From Planctomycetota bacterium (lineage in GTDB: Bacteria; Planctomycetota; Planctomycetia; Pirellulales; Pirellulaceae), in the NCBI GenBank assembly GCA_023417165.1, contig JAEZGD010000571.1:1-11966 (forward strand): a stretch of 11,966 bases of DNA, given 5' to 3'. Under the pieces are notes generated by a model that did no database searches, was not told the DNA's origin, and worked only from the letters and a program-made list of their open reading frames with translations. A program made the position numbers and the translations under genes. Each line of letters starts with the position of its first letter. Position 1 is the first letter of the stretch. Below are positions 5,258 through 11,966 of the stretch, one piece after another.

Positions 5258-6283
5258 ATGACGCCTCGATTTCGCATCGTCATATGCGTGGTGTCGGCAT
5301 TGTCGATCTTGGCTGCAGAAATGGCGAATGCAGAAACGATTGAGGACGTCGTTCGCTCGCTTAGTGTACGGAGTCAATCGCTGACGACGTTGCAGGTGCA
5401 ATGGCAAGGCGAGGGATTCTGGTCGAAGATTGACTCGATCGCTCATGGTGAGGACCGAATCTTTGATTCCTCCGGAAAAGTGTTTTTCGAGTCGACGGGG
5501 CGCAAGCGGCTGGAACTGAACCAACTGCAGTGGTCGGAAACAGACCAAGCCATGTACCCGACCACGCTCATCATCGCCGATGACGGATCGGGCGAGAAAA
5601 CGATGTTTACTCGGGGCCCCAATGGCTTTCCGCATTTGTCCGAAGGTGCAACACGAACACAGAGCCGCTTTCGCCAGCTTCGCTTCGTGCCGATGCGCCT
5701 TGCCTTTTGGCCGCTCGACCCAGATCTGGGCGTCTGTAAAGCGGACCTCGCTGATCCGCGTGTCGAGGAGACGACGCTGGATGGACGGCGGCATCTGATC
5801 GCGCGGTTTGGAGACAAGCAGATTTGGGTGGACCCGTCGCGGGACTTGATTCCTGTCAGGTACTACGAGTATCGGGAAGCCGACTTAAAGGTCAGCGCGG
5901 AAGTCGAGTACCAAGAAGTCGATGGAAAGTGGCAGCCTTCCGCCTGGAAGACGACATTGCATGGCGGCGACATCCCGCGCACGGTGTATACGGAGACCGT
6001 TGTTTCGTTAACGGAAAACCAACCGATCGAAGATGCTGTCTTCACCTTAGAGGCGCCTCCCAACTCTTGGATGACCGACTACTCGAAAGAGGGCGACTAC
6101 CTGGTAGGCTCCGATGGCGGCAAGCGGCTCATCAAGCCAGGCGAGTACAACGGCACGAATTTCCAAGAGATGCTGGACCATCACAACCAGCGCTGGGCGC
6201 GCTTCGCGGGAGTCGTCATCGTTCTGCTGTTAGCGATCGGCGGAACGATCGCCTACTTAAGACTCGAGCTAAAGCGGCCGTGA
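5258..6283 (+). CDS. Membrane-anchored LolA/RseB-like secreted protein
   Basis: A 341-aa protein. The ATG at 5258 is chosen because AGGGG (5246-5250) lies 7 nt upstream and a signal peptide starts at once (residues 6-25, ending in 'EMANA'); a longer in-frame extension to 5144 has no such features. Residues 26-270 look like the planctomycete LolA-like half-barrel: 'EDVVRSLSVRSQSLTTLQVQ', then antiparallel strands, 'IWVDPSRDLIPVRYYEY' (189-205), 'VEYQEVDGKWQPSAW' (216-230) and 'VFTLEAPPNSW'. Residues 316-334 are a C-terminal membrane helix followed by a Lys/Arg tail, so the domain is periplasmic and anchored. Such domains bind lipid or sense envelope state in characterised relatives; the ligand here is unknown. 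It stands alone in a transcription unit between the island and palindrome R3. Confidence 0.72.
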   Translation: MTPRFRIVICVVSALSILAAEMANAETIEDVVRSLSVRSQSLTTLQVQWQGEGFWSKIDSIAHGEDRIFDSSGKVFFESTGRKRLELNQLQWSETDQAMYPTTLIIADDGSGEKTMFTRGPNGFPHLSEGATRTQSRFRQLRFVPMRLAFWPLDPDLGVCKADLADPRVEETTLDGRRHLIARFGDKQIWVDPSRDLIPVRYYEYREADLKVSAEVEYQEVDGKWQPSAWKTTLHGGDIPRTVYTETVVSLTENQPIEDAVFTLEAPPNSWMTDYSKEGDYLVGSDGGKRLIKPGEYNGTNFQEMLDHHNQRWARFAGVVIVLLLAIGGTIAYLRLELKRP

Positions 6284-6305
6284 TCGCCAGCAGCGTATCT
6301 GCCAC

Positions 6306-6465
6306 TACTAGCCCGACGCGCCAGCGAGGGAAGAGGTATGTCGGAACCCGATGGTCGCCGAGGGTTCCGTTGGATCTTATCGCGTTCTCACCGGATAGGT
6401 ACGCGCGGCGACTGTTGCTGCTGGCATACCTCCTCCCTCGCTGGCGCGTCGGGCTAGTGAAGAGA
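6306..6465. repeat. Palindrome-family R, copy R3 (complete, arms 33/34 identical)
   Basis: Left arm 6307-6340 starts ACTAGCCCGACGCGCCAGCG and ends GAGGTATG. Right arm 6425-6458 starts CATACCTCCTCCCTCGCTGG and ends GGGCTAGT. They are reverse complements with one mismatch over 34 nt and an 84-nt spacer. The element lies in the convergent space between the LolA-like gene (stop 6283) and the glycosylase gene (stop 6480) and may act as a bidirectional transcription barrier. Confidence 0.85.
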
Positions 6466-6479
6466 AGATTGCGGGAGCG

Positions 6480-7082
6480 TTAGGTTGTAAAACGTTTGCC
6501 GCTGACCCAGCGGTTGCCGGCGAGGAAGAAGCGGAGGAGGAGTTCGTGAGCGCTGGTGACGCCGATGCGCGGCGAGACGGAGACGACTTCACTCTTGGCG
6601 AGCGGGCGCGGCGTGGCGGCGATCCATAGCTTCTCGCCGAGCGTGAGATCCCAGCCGTCGAGTGGCTTGGCGATGCCGAACGCCTGGCAGAGCCGCCCTG
6701 GCCCGCGCGCGAGTTCCAAGAGCTTTTCGCGCTGGCGGCGCGCTTGCATCAGCTCGATTCCTTCGAGCGGTTCGACTGCGCGAATCAATGCCGCGCAGCC
6801 GACTTGTTCCGGTTCGGCGACCGCATTGAGACACCAGCGCGAGTGAATCGCGTAGACGTACGCATGCCCTGGCGGGCCGAAGATCGACTGGTTGCGGCGG
6901 GTTTGCCCCTTCGCCCCGTGGCAGGCCGGATCACCTTCGGGCAGATAGGCCTCCACCTCGACGATGCGTCCCACCGTCGTCCCTTCCGGCGATTCGTGAA
7001 TCAGATGTCTGCCCAGCAACTGTCGGCTGACCAAAGCGACGTTACGGTTGTAGAAGCGTCGCGCAAGCGGATCTGCATACAT
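6480..7082 (-). CDS. DNA-3-methyladenine glycosylase (AAG/MPG family)
   Basis: A 200-aa base-excision-repair enzyme that flips out and removes alkylated purines such as 3-methyladenine, cutting the N-glycosidic bond. It aligns from memory with human AAG over its full length. 'IVEVEAYLPEGDPACHG' carries the general base Glu44 (AAG Glu125, in VETEAY) and His55 (AAG His136). 'TRRNQSIFGPPGHAYVYAIH' matches the 'TPRN..MF..PG..YVY' block. 'CLNAV' is the MN-type position before 'ALIRAVEPLEGIE', where Arg101 corresponds to AAG Arg182. 'ARGPGRLCQAFGI' is the conserved 'GP.KLCQAL.I' motif, and 'SPRIGV' closes the fold. Length is typical of bacterial members. The ATG at 7080-7082 has only a weak upstream Shine-Dalgarno. 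It is divergent from the gene at 7219 and convergent with the LolA-like gene. Confidence 0.95.
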   Translation of the reverse strand: MYADPLARRFYNRNVALVSRQLLGRHLIHESPEGTTVGRIVEVEAYLPEGDPACHGAKGQTRRNQSIFGPPGHAYVYAIHSRWCLNAVAEPEQVGCAALIRAVEPLEGIELMQARRQREKLLELARGPGRLCQAFGIAKPLDGWDLTLGEKLWIAATPRPLAKSEVVSVSPRIGVTSAHELLLRFFLAGNRWVSGKRFTT

Positions 7083-7218
7083 GCTGTTATTGTAGATTCA
7101 ACCTTTCGTCTGCAAAGGTCTGTCGCTACTACGGATGCCCGCGGAACTGCGCTCGTAAGAAGTCGGCCCGCTGGCGTCAGCAAGATAGTGCGAACTCGCT
7201 CTTTCGGAGACGGCTATC

Positions 7219-8058
7219 ATGCGGCAACGACTTGCAGGGATCACGTTACTCCTCGCAGGGCTGTGGCTGCTGAGCGCTGCGCAACTCGCCGGGGCGGATT
7301 TCAGTTCCAAAGCCGAGTTTTTGAAGATTTATGAGCCTGCCGCCTTGGCGATCCAGAAGGTGTATGGTTCGCTGCATATTCAAGGCAAGTCGAAGTCCAG
7401 CAATCTAGCGAAAGCCGACCATATCGCGCCGTTCGAGTATTGGGCTCACGAGGGTTCGACTCGCCTGGACGTTAACGACCCCGATGTGGGACGGACCTTG
7501 ATTCGCGTGGCGACGCCGAAGGAGTCGTTTCGCGTTTATTTCGAGCCTGCCGATCTGACCTACACGCTCGACACGGTGGACAAGGCTCCCGACGAGATCC
7601 GGGAATCGATGCGCCTGTTTGTGCCGACGGTGTTCGCACCGTACTGCTTTCGCGAAGTGACGATCGCGGAATTTATCCGCCGGGACGTGATTACTTATGT
7701 CCGCCACGAATCGGTCCGTCGCAACAAAGCCGTGCTCACGAAAGTGGAGTTTGAGTGGCAAACATCGCCGCCAGGCAAAGCAGTGACGAAGGTGCCCGCG
7801 ATCTTCGTGTTCGACGCCGAGCACCGTTGGGCCTGTGTCGAGTATTCGGCCGGACGGAACGATCCGATCGAGGCGACGTTCACCTATGAAGGGCTGGTGG
7901 ACAACGTACCTCTGATCAAGACGGCGAGGTGGAGCCGCAAGAGCGAGCAGGCCTTGGGATTCGGCCAGCAGGGGCATGTAACCAAGATCGTGAAAGAAGC
8001 TCCTCCAGGGGACACGTACTTCAAGTTGTCGGGATTTGGACTTGAGGAGCCCGAATGA
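7219..8058 (+). CDS. Secreted protein of unknown function (planctomycete type)
   Basis: A 279-aa protein with Shine-Dalgarno GGAG at 7206-7209, 9 nt before the ATG. Residues 1-26 are a signal peptide ('LAGITLLLAGLWLLSAAQLAGA'). The mature part begins 'DFSSKAEFLKIYEPAALAIQ' and continues as alternating beta strands ('SFRVYFEPADLTYTLDT', 'KVEFEWQTSP', 'IEATFTYEG'), ending 'FKLSGFGLEEPE'. It has the size and strand pattern of the LolA-like/lipoprotein-sorting-like secreted proteins abundant in planctomycetes, and 'FGL.EP' at the extreme C-terminus is familiar from that group, but I cannot assign a named family. No membrane helix besides the signal, so soluble periplasmic or extracellular. First gene of a four-gene plus-strand run. 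Confidence 0.7.
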   Translation: MRQRLAGITLLLAGLWLLSAAQLAGADFSSKAEFLKIYEPAALAIQKVYGSLHIQGKSKSSNLAKADHIAPFEYWAHEGSTRLDVNDPDVGRTLIRVATPKESFRVYFEPADLTYTLDTVDKAPDEIRESMRLFVPTVFAPYCFREVTIAEFIRRDVITYVRHESVRRNKAVLTKVEFEWQTSPPGKAVTKVPAIFVFDAEHRWACVEYSAGRNDPIEATFTYEGLVDNVPLIKTARWSRKSEQALGFGQQGHVTKIVKEAPPGDTYFKLSGFGLEEPE

Positions 8059-8126
8059 CGCCAAGTCGCTAATCGAGCCTCAAAAAGCTTCGCCTTGGCA
8101 CCTCGCGCAAAAGTCGCTGGCGGCGC

Positions 8127-8156
8127 TTGTGTTGGGGTGCGAGGCGCGCTGATAAT
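8127..8156 (+). promoter_or_regulatory. Weak sigma70-like promoter candidate before the zinc-ribbon gene
   Basis: TTGTGT (8127-8132), an 18-nt spacer and GATAAT (8151-8156) sit 44 nt upstream of the start at 8200. The -10 matches consensus at 5 of 6 positions; the -35 is poor. The 141-nt gap from the preceding gene leaves room for a separate promoter. Planctomycete promoters are poorly defined, so this is tentative. Confidence 0.25.
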
Positions 8157-8199
8157 ACCCCTCGTTGTGACGGGGTGCCTGGCGGTGCGAGGGTTGGCG

Positions 8200-9549
8200 A
8201 TGGCGCGCGTAGCTTGTGTCTGTGGTCAGCTCATTACGCAGTTTCTCATCAACGGAGAGCCGCGAACCACCTGCCCGTTTTGCCATCGCGCTGTGGCCTT
8301 CGATAGCAAGGGCCAGATCATCGGCGCCAAGCAGATGCCCGCAGCTGCCCCTGCCCCGCCTGTCCAGGCGATGTATCCGCAGTCAGTCGTGGCTCCCAGT
8401 AGCGCTGCGCCTGCGATGTATCCATCCCCGACGCGCAGTCCCTCACGCAATAAGCCGCCGGCGCGGTTCGTCAACGAGCATACGTTGCAGGCCAACGTGA
8501 ACCGACTGTATGCCTTTGTCCAGTCGTTGCACGAAAGCTATCCGCAAACGTTGGTTTGCCCGCGCCAATCGGGCTGCCTGGTCGCCAGTTGTCGCCGGGC
8601 GTTCGCGTGCAAAGCATTGCCCCGCCATAAAAGCGGGCCGTGGTATATCGCCAAATGGGTGATAGGTTCAGCCGGGGCAATGGCGGCCTTCATGGCTTTG
8701 ATGCTCACGATCCTGATCACCACTCATAAGCCAGACTCGGGAAATCCACTGAATCTGTTCAGAGCCCTTGTGCCTGCGGCCGGCTTCGTTGGCAGCGCTG
8801 GCCTCGTCGGGTTTACCTATGCGTGGCTGATGAGTGAAGCGCGACAAAGGCATCTGCGGGGCCTGGCGCATACAGCGCAGCGCCATGGACTTCAGTTTTG
8901 GCCGCTGTGGTCTGTCCCGAGCGCCGTCGAGTCGGCGATTCCGATCCTTTGTCCTCATTTAGGTGCGGGTTTGACCGGCGAAGGCCATTACGCGCCGTCC
9001 GTGGGGCTGGCGGCCTCGGGCAAATTGCAAGGGCACGACTTCTTTCTGTCGCAGGTCCACACAGTGTTCGACCCGCGAGACTTTCAGCCGATGGGGTCCT
9101 TTCTCAAAGTCGCGCAGGCGATTGCAAAGCCGGGTTTGGCGTTTCATCGGCAACAGATACAGCGCATTTATCTGCTGGCGTACTTTTCCGCAGAGCTGCC
9201 CTTCACGCCTGACCTGGTGGTCACGCAGGATAAACGCGATATCGATGTTTATTACCTGAAACGCAAGCTCGACCACCGCATCGTCCCGTTCCCGGATCGA
9301 CGCCGCCAGTACTTTTGTGCGACGGCCGATTCGTTCAATGGCCCGCATGTTTATGGCCGGCTGGTGGAACTTCTGCATCAATGGCCAGGCTATACGATTC
9401 AGGTGGTGGGCGGTCGGCTGATGGTTTGGAAGGGCAGCAGCTCGCCTTGGTGGGCACTGCATCTTCCGAAGGAAAAGCAGGTGGAAGACTTGCTGGCGTT
9501 CGCCGTCGAGGTGCGCGAGCTGCTGTTGCGCAAGACCGCAAAGAACTGA
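8200..9549 (+). CDS. Zinc-ribbon, two-helix membrane protein of unknown function
   Basis: A 449-aa protein. I start at ATG 8200 (GAGGG about 8 nt upstream); an extension to a TTG at 8095 would put low-quality sequence before the zinc ribbon. Residues 6-30 form a short zinc-ribbon: C6xC8 and C25xxC28H ('CVCGQL...CPFCHR'). A Pro/Ala linker (45-88) holds two 'AMYP' repeats. Residues 91-147 are helical and Cys-rich (C120, C126, C131, C137), possibly a second metal site. Two membrane helices follow (about 148-174 and 187-210). The 240-residue C-terminal domain is cytosolic or periplasmic, with 'FSAELPFTPDLVVTQDKRDI', 'HVYGRLVELLHQWPGYTIQV' and 'VVGGRLMVWKG'. The helix-helix-large-tail layout recalls DUF3137-like proteins, but this is only architectural. 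Ends 33 nt before the transporter gene. Confidence 0.68.
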   Translation: MARVACVCGQLITQFLINGEPRTTCPFCHRAVAFDSKGQIIGAKQMPAAAPAPPVQAMYPQSVVAPSSAAPAMYPSPTRSPSRNKPPARFVNEHTLQANVNRLYAFVQSLHESYPQTLVCPRQSGCLVASCRRAFACKALPRHKSGPWYIAKWVIGSAGAMAAFMALMLTILITTHKPDSGNPLNLFRALVPAAGFVGSAGLVGFTYAWLMSEARQRHLRGLAHTAQRHGLQFWPLWSVPSAVESAIPILCPHLGAGLTGEGHYAPSVGLAASGKLQGHDFFLSQVHTVFDPRDFQPMGSFLKVAQAIAKPGLAFHRQQIQRIYLLAYFSAELPFTPDLVVTQDKRDIDVYYLKRKLDHRIVPFPDRRRQYFCATADSFNGPHVYGRLVELLHQWPGYTIQVVGGRLMVWKGSSSPWWALHLPKEKQVEDLLAFAVEVRELLLRKTAKN

Positions 9550-9582
9550 GCGCGATTGGCCGCTGCTCACCACTGGACTTCT

Positions 9583-10581
9583 ATGGCGGCGTCGACGACA
9601 ACACACAGCATGAAACCTGACGTGTCGCCGCTATCCGATCCCGCCCCTGTGGCGACCCCGATTGCCTTGGAAACGGCCCTGGAAGAGGTGACAGGCGAAC
9701 CCGTCGTCGCCGCCCATCCGTGGCGCGGGCGCGTGCTGGTATTTACGTCGGCGGTGCTGTGGAGCACGAGCGGCTTCTTCGCCAAGGCGGATACCTTTCA
9801 TGGTTGGCCCGGCGGCTTGCTGGCCTTTTGGCGCGCGGTCTTTGCCAGCCTGGTCCTGGTTCCCATGGTGCGCCGCCCGGCGTGGTCGTGGTGGCTAGTG
9901 CCGATGGTGATCTGCTTCGTGCTGATGATGTGGACCTACCTGACGGCGATGACCTTGGGACTGGCGGCGACCGCGATCTGGCTGCAAAGCACCGCGCCGG
10001 TATGGGTGCTGCTGGTCGGCGTGCTGTGCTTTGGTGAGAAGTTCCATCCGCGCGATTTGATTCTGGTGTTCTTCGGGCTGAGCGGCGTCGGCGTGATATT
10101 GGCGTTTGAGCTAGGCGGCTCGCAGATGTACGCGGTTAGCTTGGGGCTGATCTCTGGTGTGTTTTATGCCGCCGTGGTGATCTGCCTGCGGCAATTGCGA
10201 CACATGGAAGCGACTTGGCTGGCGGCAATCAACAACGTGGCGACCGCGTGCTGCTTGGCGCCGTTTGCGCTGTGGATCAGCCAGTCGCCTTGGCCACAAG
10301 GCATTCAGTGGGTGTACCTGATTACTTTCGGGGCGCTGCAGATTGGACTGCCGTATGTGCTGTTTGCCAAAGGCTTGCGCGAAGTCAGCGGGCACGAAGC
10401 GGGCGGCATCGCGCTGATTGAGCCAGTGCTAGTGCCGATTTGGACGTGGGTCGCCTGGGGCGAACGCGTGACGCCGCACGTGATGGCCGGCGCGGCGCTG
10501 ATCTTTTTGGGGCTGGCGTTTCGGTACTTGCTGCCGACGAAGGCCGCTAGTCGCGCTGTGCCGCAGAATGTCTCGCCGTGA
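9583..10581 (+). CDS. EamA-family (DMT superfamily) transporter
   Basis: About 332 aa. Ten membrane helices can be counted in two five-helix halves, the EamA duplication: the first starts 'VLVFTSAVLWSTSGFFAK' with the family motif 'LW...G.....', and contains 'LAFWRAVFASLVLVPM', 'LTAMTLGLAATAIWLQSTAP' and 'WVLLVGVLCFGEKF'. The second half starts 'AVSLGLISGVFYAAVVICLR' and ends 'ALIEPVLVPIWTWVAWGERV' and 'MAGAALIFLGLAFRYLL'. The 'STAPVWVLL...GE' and 'IEPVLVPIW...GE' pairs are the classic EamA signatures. Substrate cannot be read from sequence; relatives export amino acids or other metabolites across the inner membrane. An N-terminal acidic/Pro-rich extension of about 45 residues precedes helix 1. 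Start is uncertain: ATG 9583 and ATG 9610 are both possible, and neither has a good Shine-Dalgarno. Confidence 0.9.
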   Translation: MAASTTTHSMKPDVSPLSDPAPVATPIALETALEEVTGEPVVAAHPWRGRVLVFTSAVLWSTSGFFAKADTFHGWPGGLLAFWRAVFASLVLVPMVRRPAWSWWLVPMVICFVLMMWTYLTAMTLGLAATAIWLQSTAPVWVLLVGVLCFGEKFHPRDLILVFFGLSGVGVILAFELGGSQMYAVSLGLISGVFYAAVVICLRQLRHMEATWLAAINNVATACCLAPFALWISQSPWPQGIQWVYLITFGALQIGLPYVLFAKGLREVSGHEAGGIALIEPVLVPIWTWVAWGERVTPHVMAGAALIFLGLAFRYLLPTKAASRAVPQNVSP

Positions 10582-10629
10582 AGTTATCGCGCGCTGCTGA
10601 CTTGCGGTTAGGCAAAGGAAGGAAACATC

Positions 10630-11400
10630 ATGACGATCAACCCTGCCTCACCGACCGCTAATCGCCCGGCGAAACGCATCTTTTTGAGTGCCGAGTGGCG
10701 TTGGCTCGCGCTGCTGAATTACAAGATCGATCCCGCGCTGCTTGCGCCGCTGGTGCCACGCGGTGTGGAACTCGACACCAACGGTGCAGGCGAGACATAT
10801 ATCAGCCTGGTCGGGTTTCTGTTTCAGCAAACGCGCCTGTTGGGCTGGGCGATTCCTGCGCATCGGAATTTTGAAGAGTTAAACCTGCGCTTCTATGTGC
10901 AGCGTCGCCTGGGCGATGAAGTGCGGCGCGGCGTCGTGTTTGTCAAAGAACTGGTGCCGCGCGTCGCAGTGACCACAATCGCCAAAGCCTGGTACAACGA
11001 AAACTACGAAACGGTGCCGATGCGACACGCCGTGACGCCTGGCGATGTGGGCCGCAAGATCGCGCCGCAGGCGAAGTACGAGTTTCGATACGCAGGCGAG
11101 TGGAACTCGATTCGCGTCAGCACGCACGACGAACCGCAGATTCCGTTGCTCGGCTCGCACGAAGCGTTCGTTCTGGAACACTATTATGGCTATTGCCGCC
11201 AACGCGATGGCGGCACGATTGAGTATCGCGTCGATCATCCGCGCTGGACCGCCTGGCCCGGCGCGGAATGCGAAGTCGATTGCGACTTCAACGCCATGTA
11301 TGGTCCCACGCTAGACGCGGTCCTATCACGCAAGCCCGACACCGTCTTCATGGCCGACGGCTCTGCCGTCACCGTCGAAAAGCCTGTGCGAATTTGCTGA
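10630..11400 (+). CDS. DUF2071 (YqjF-like) family protein
   Basis: A 256-aa soluble protein with a strong Shine-Dalgarno (AGGAAGGA, about 10616-10623) before the ATG. The N-terminal 'AEWRWLALLNYKIDPALLAP' and 'LVPRGVELD' match the DUF2071 opening motif ('W..L....Y.vdp..L...lP.g...D'), followed by 'YISLVGFLFQQTRLLG', 'HRNFEELNLRFYVQ' and 'RGVVFVKELVPR', all family landmarks, then 'WYNENY'. Length is typical for the family. Biochemical function is not established for these proteins; the fold is acetoacetate-decarboxylase-like in related families. It is the last gene of the plus-strand run, 48 nt after the transporter, and converges on the LssY-domain gene 62 nt away without an obvious terminator hairpin. 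Confidence 0.9.
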   Translation: MTINPASPTANRPAKRIFLSAEWRWLALLNYKIDPALLAPLVPRGVELDTNGAGETYISLVGFLFQQTRLLGWAIPAHRNFEELNLRFYVQRRLGDEVRRGVVFVKELVPRVAVTTIAKAWYNENYETVPMRHAVTPGDVGRKIAPQAKYEFRYAGEWNSIRVSTHDEPQIPLLGSHEAFVLEHYYGYCRQRDGGTIEYRVDHPRWTAWPGAECEVDCDFNAMYGPTLDAVLSRKPDTVFMADGSAVTVEKPVRIC

Positions 11401-11462
11401 TTCGAAGCAACTCATTACGCCGGAAGACATAGCCGCGGCCGCTTGCTCTCCTTTTGGAAAGA

Positions 11463-11966
11463 CTATCGCTCGATCGTGCCGACGTCGAGGTCGCCATCGG
11501 TATGCCAAGGGTCGCCGCCGCCGTTGCGACCGGTGAGGACCTTGTGAAAGCCGGGAATGACTTGGATGTCGACTAGCTTGTCGGTGAGTTTGAGATCAGC
11601 GAAGAGATGATCGCGCTCGGCGTCGACATCGGCGGCGATGTGGTGCGTGATCTCGCCGGTGGTATGGCTTAGTCCGACGCGTCGATCGTACGTGGCCGAG
11701 CCAAACCAGGCGGGCCGCCCGGCGTCGTCGACTTCCGGCGACTTCCAAAACCGCACGTGATGCCGCTGCCGCGGGTCGTGGCCGACCGGCTGCTCGAACG
11801 CCAGGTCTTGCTTGCGGCCATCGAGAAATAGCGCGCTGACCGGAGCATCGTCGTACGGGCGATGCAGGAGCGTCCCCGCCGCGATCTCAAGGCAGCTCTT
11901 CAGCGTGATTGGATCGGCCGGAAACCAACCCGCCTTGAGCATCGTGCGTTTGAAATCGTCTTCGTG
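11463..11966 (-). CDS. LssY C-terminal-domain protein (3' part, gene continues past window)
   Basis: The frame is open from the right edge ('HEDDFKRTMLKAGWFPADPI') to TAG at 11463-11465, so about 168 C-terminal residues are visible and the start lies outside the window; the ATG at 11940-11942 is internal. The sequence fits the LssY C-terminal domain: 'GWFPADPITLKSCLEIA', 'DAPVSALFLDGRKQDLAFEQ', 'RHHVRFWKSPEVDDAGRPAW', 'SATYDRRVGLSHTTGEITHH', 'IAADVDAERD', then 'VPGFHKVLTGRNGGGDPWHT'-like end ('VIPGFHKVLTGRNGGGDPWH'). The domain occurs fused to PAP2 phosphatase or membrane modules in some proteins and alone in others; which applies here cannot be seen. Its molecular function is unknown. Confidence 0.88.
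   Translation of the reverse strand, partial: HEDDFKRTMLKAGWFPADPITLKSCLEIAAGTLLHRPYDDAPVSALFLDGRKQDLAFEQPVGHDPRQRHHVRFWKSPEVDDAGRPAWFGSATYDRRVGLSHTTGEITHHIAADVDAERDHLFADLKLTDKLVDIQVIPGFHKVLTGRNGGGDPWHTDGDLDVGTIER

Noticed and set aside
5222..5794. Long minus-strand frame (190 codons) opposite the LolA-like gene
   Set aside because: Antisense shadow of a gene with a signal peptide, Shine-Dalgarno and recognisable domain; composition is Arg/His/Pro-rich as expected of a GC-rich antisense frame.
5824..6483. Plus-strand 219-codon frame overlapping the 3' end of the LolA-like gene and R3
   Set aside because: Out-of-frame shadow that continues into the palindrome and ends in repeat-derived 'LLPRWRVGLVKRR'.
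7405..8064. Minus-strand 219-codon frame opposite the secreted protein gene
   Set aside because: Antisense shadow; rich in His/Arg/Leu, without a start signal, while the plus strand has a clear signal peptide and ribosome binding site.
8959..9606. Minus-strand 215-codon frame opposite the zinc-ribbon gene
   Set aside because: Antisense shadow in GC-rich DNA; the plus-strand frame is continuous with membrane helices and metal-binding motifs.
1..11966. CRISPR array, tRNA or rRNA genes
   Set aside because: No regularly spaced short direct repeats and no cloverleaf or rRNA-like segments were seen; repeats present are palindromic and irregularly spaced.

Overview
The window looks like chromosomal DNA of a planctomycete, most likely of the Pirellula/Lacipirellula type. 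Three lines of reading support this. Several secreted or membrane proteins belong to families I associate with that phylum: a retropepsin-like protein with a helical N-terminal half, LolA-like secreted proteins, and small one- or two-helix membrane proteins. The intergenic spaces carry GC-rich palindromes containing 'AGCGAGGGAAG', the repeat that gives the spurious 'LPSLALRAS..G' peptides common in planctomycete genomes. There is also Rhs debris with the 'NRVTSDGTYDYENDAEGN' signature. No rRNA, tRNA or CRISPR array was seen.

Layout. (1) 51-2107 holds a secreted retropepsin-like protein whose catalytic DTG motif is missing (minus), an 85-aa two-helix protein with a strong ribosome binding site (plus), and a small single-helix protein (minus) whose 3' end runs into a palindromic repeat. 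(2) 2108-5257 is an accessory, repeat-rich, rearranged island. It has a 111-aa cytosolic protein, a truncated Rhs repeat fragment (plus), a 262-aa lower-GC gene (minus), and a decayed minus-strand reading frame upstream of that gene that may be an Rhs-type C-terminal tail. These are interleaved with two repeat families: palindrome family R (four copies in the window) and a MITE-like family M with TGTGCC terminal inverted repeats (one complete 108-bp copy, one truncated copy, one expanded 348-bp copy that contains an R copy). (3) 5258-6283 encodes a membrane-anchored LolA/RseB-like protein, followed by the best-preserved R palindrome. (4) 6480-7082 is a 3-methyladenine DNA glycosylase (minus). 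(5) 7219-11400 is a run of four plus-strand genes with short gaps: a secreted planctomycete protein, a zinc-ribbon/two-helix membrane protein, an EamA-type transporter and a DUF2071 protein. (6) 11463 to the window end is the 3' part of an LssY C-terminal-domain protein (minus).

The outer genes are housekeeping or poorly characterised single-function genes. The interesting part is the middle island, where repeat elements abut or interrupt remnants of an Rhs/polymorphic-toxin-like locus. I see no clearly novel intact multi-gene system. The strongest leads are the M and R repeats and their junctions with genes, the catalytically dead retropepsin homologue, and the unrecognised 262-aa gene beside the decayed Rhs-like frame.
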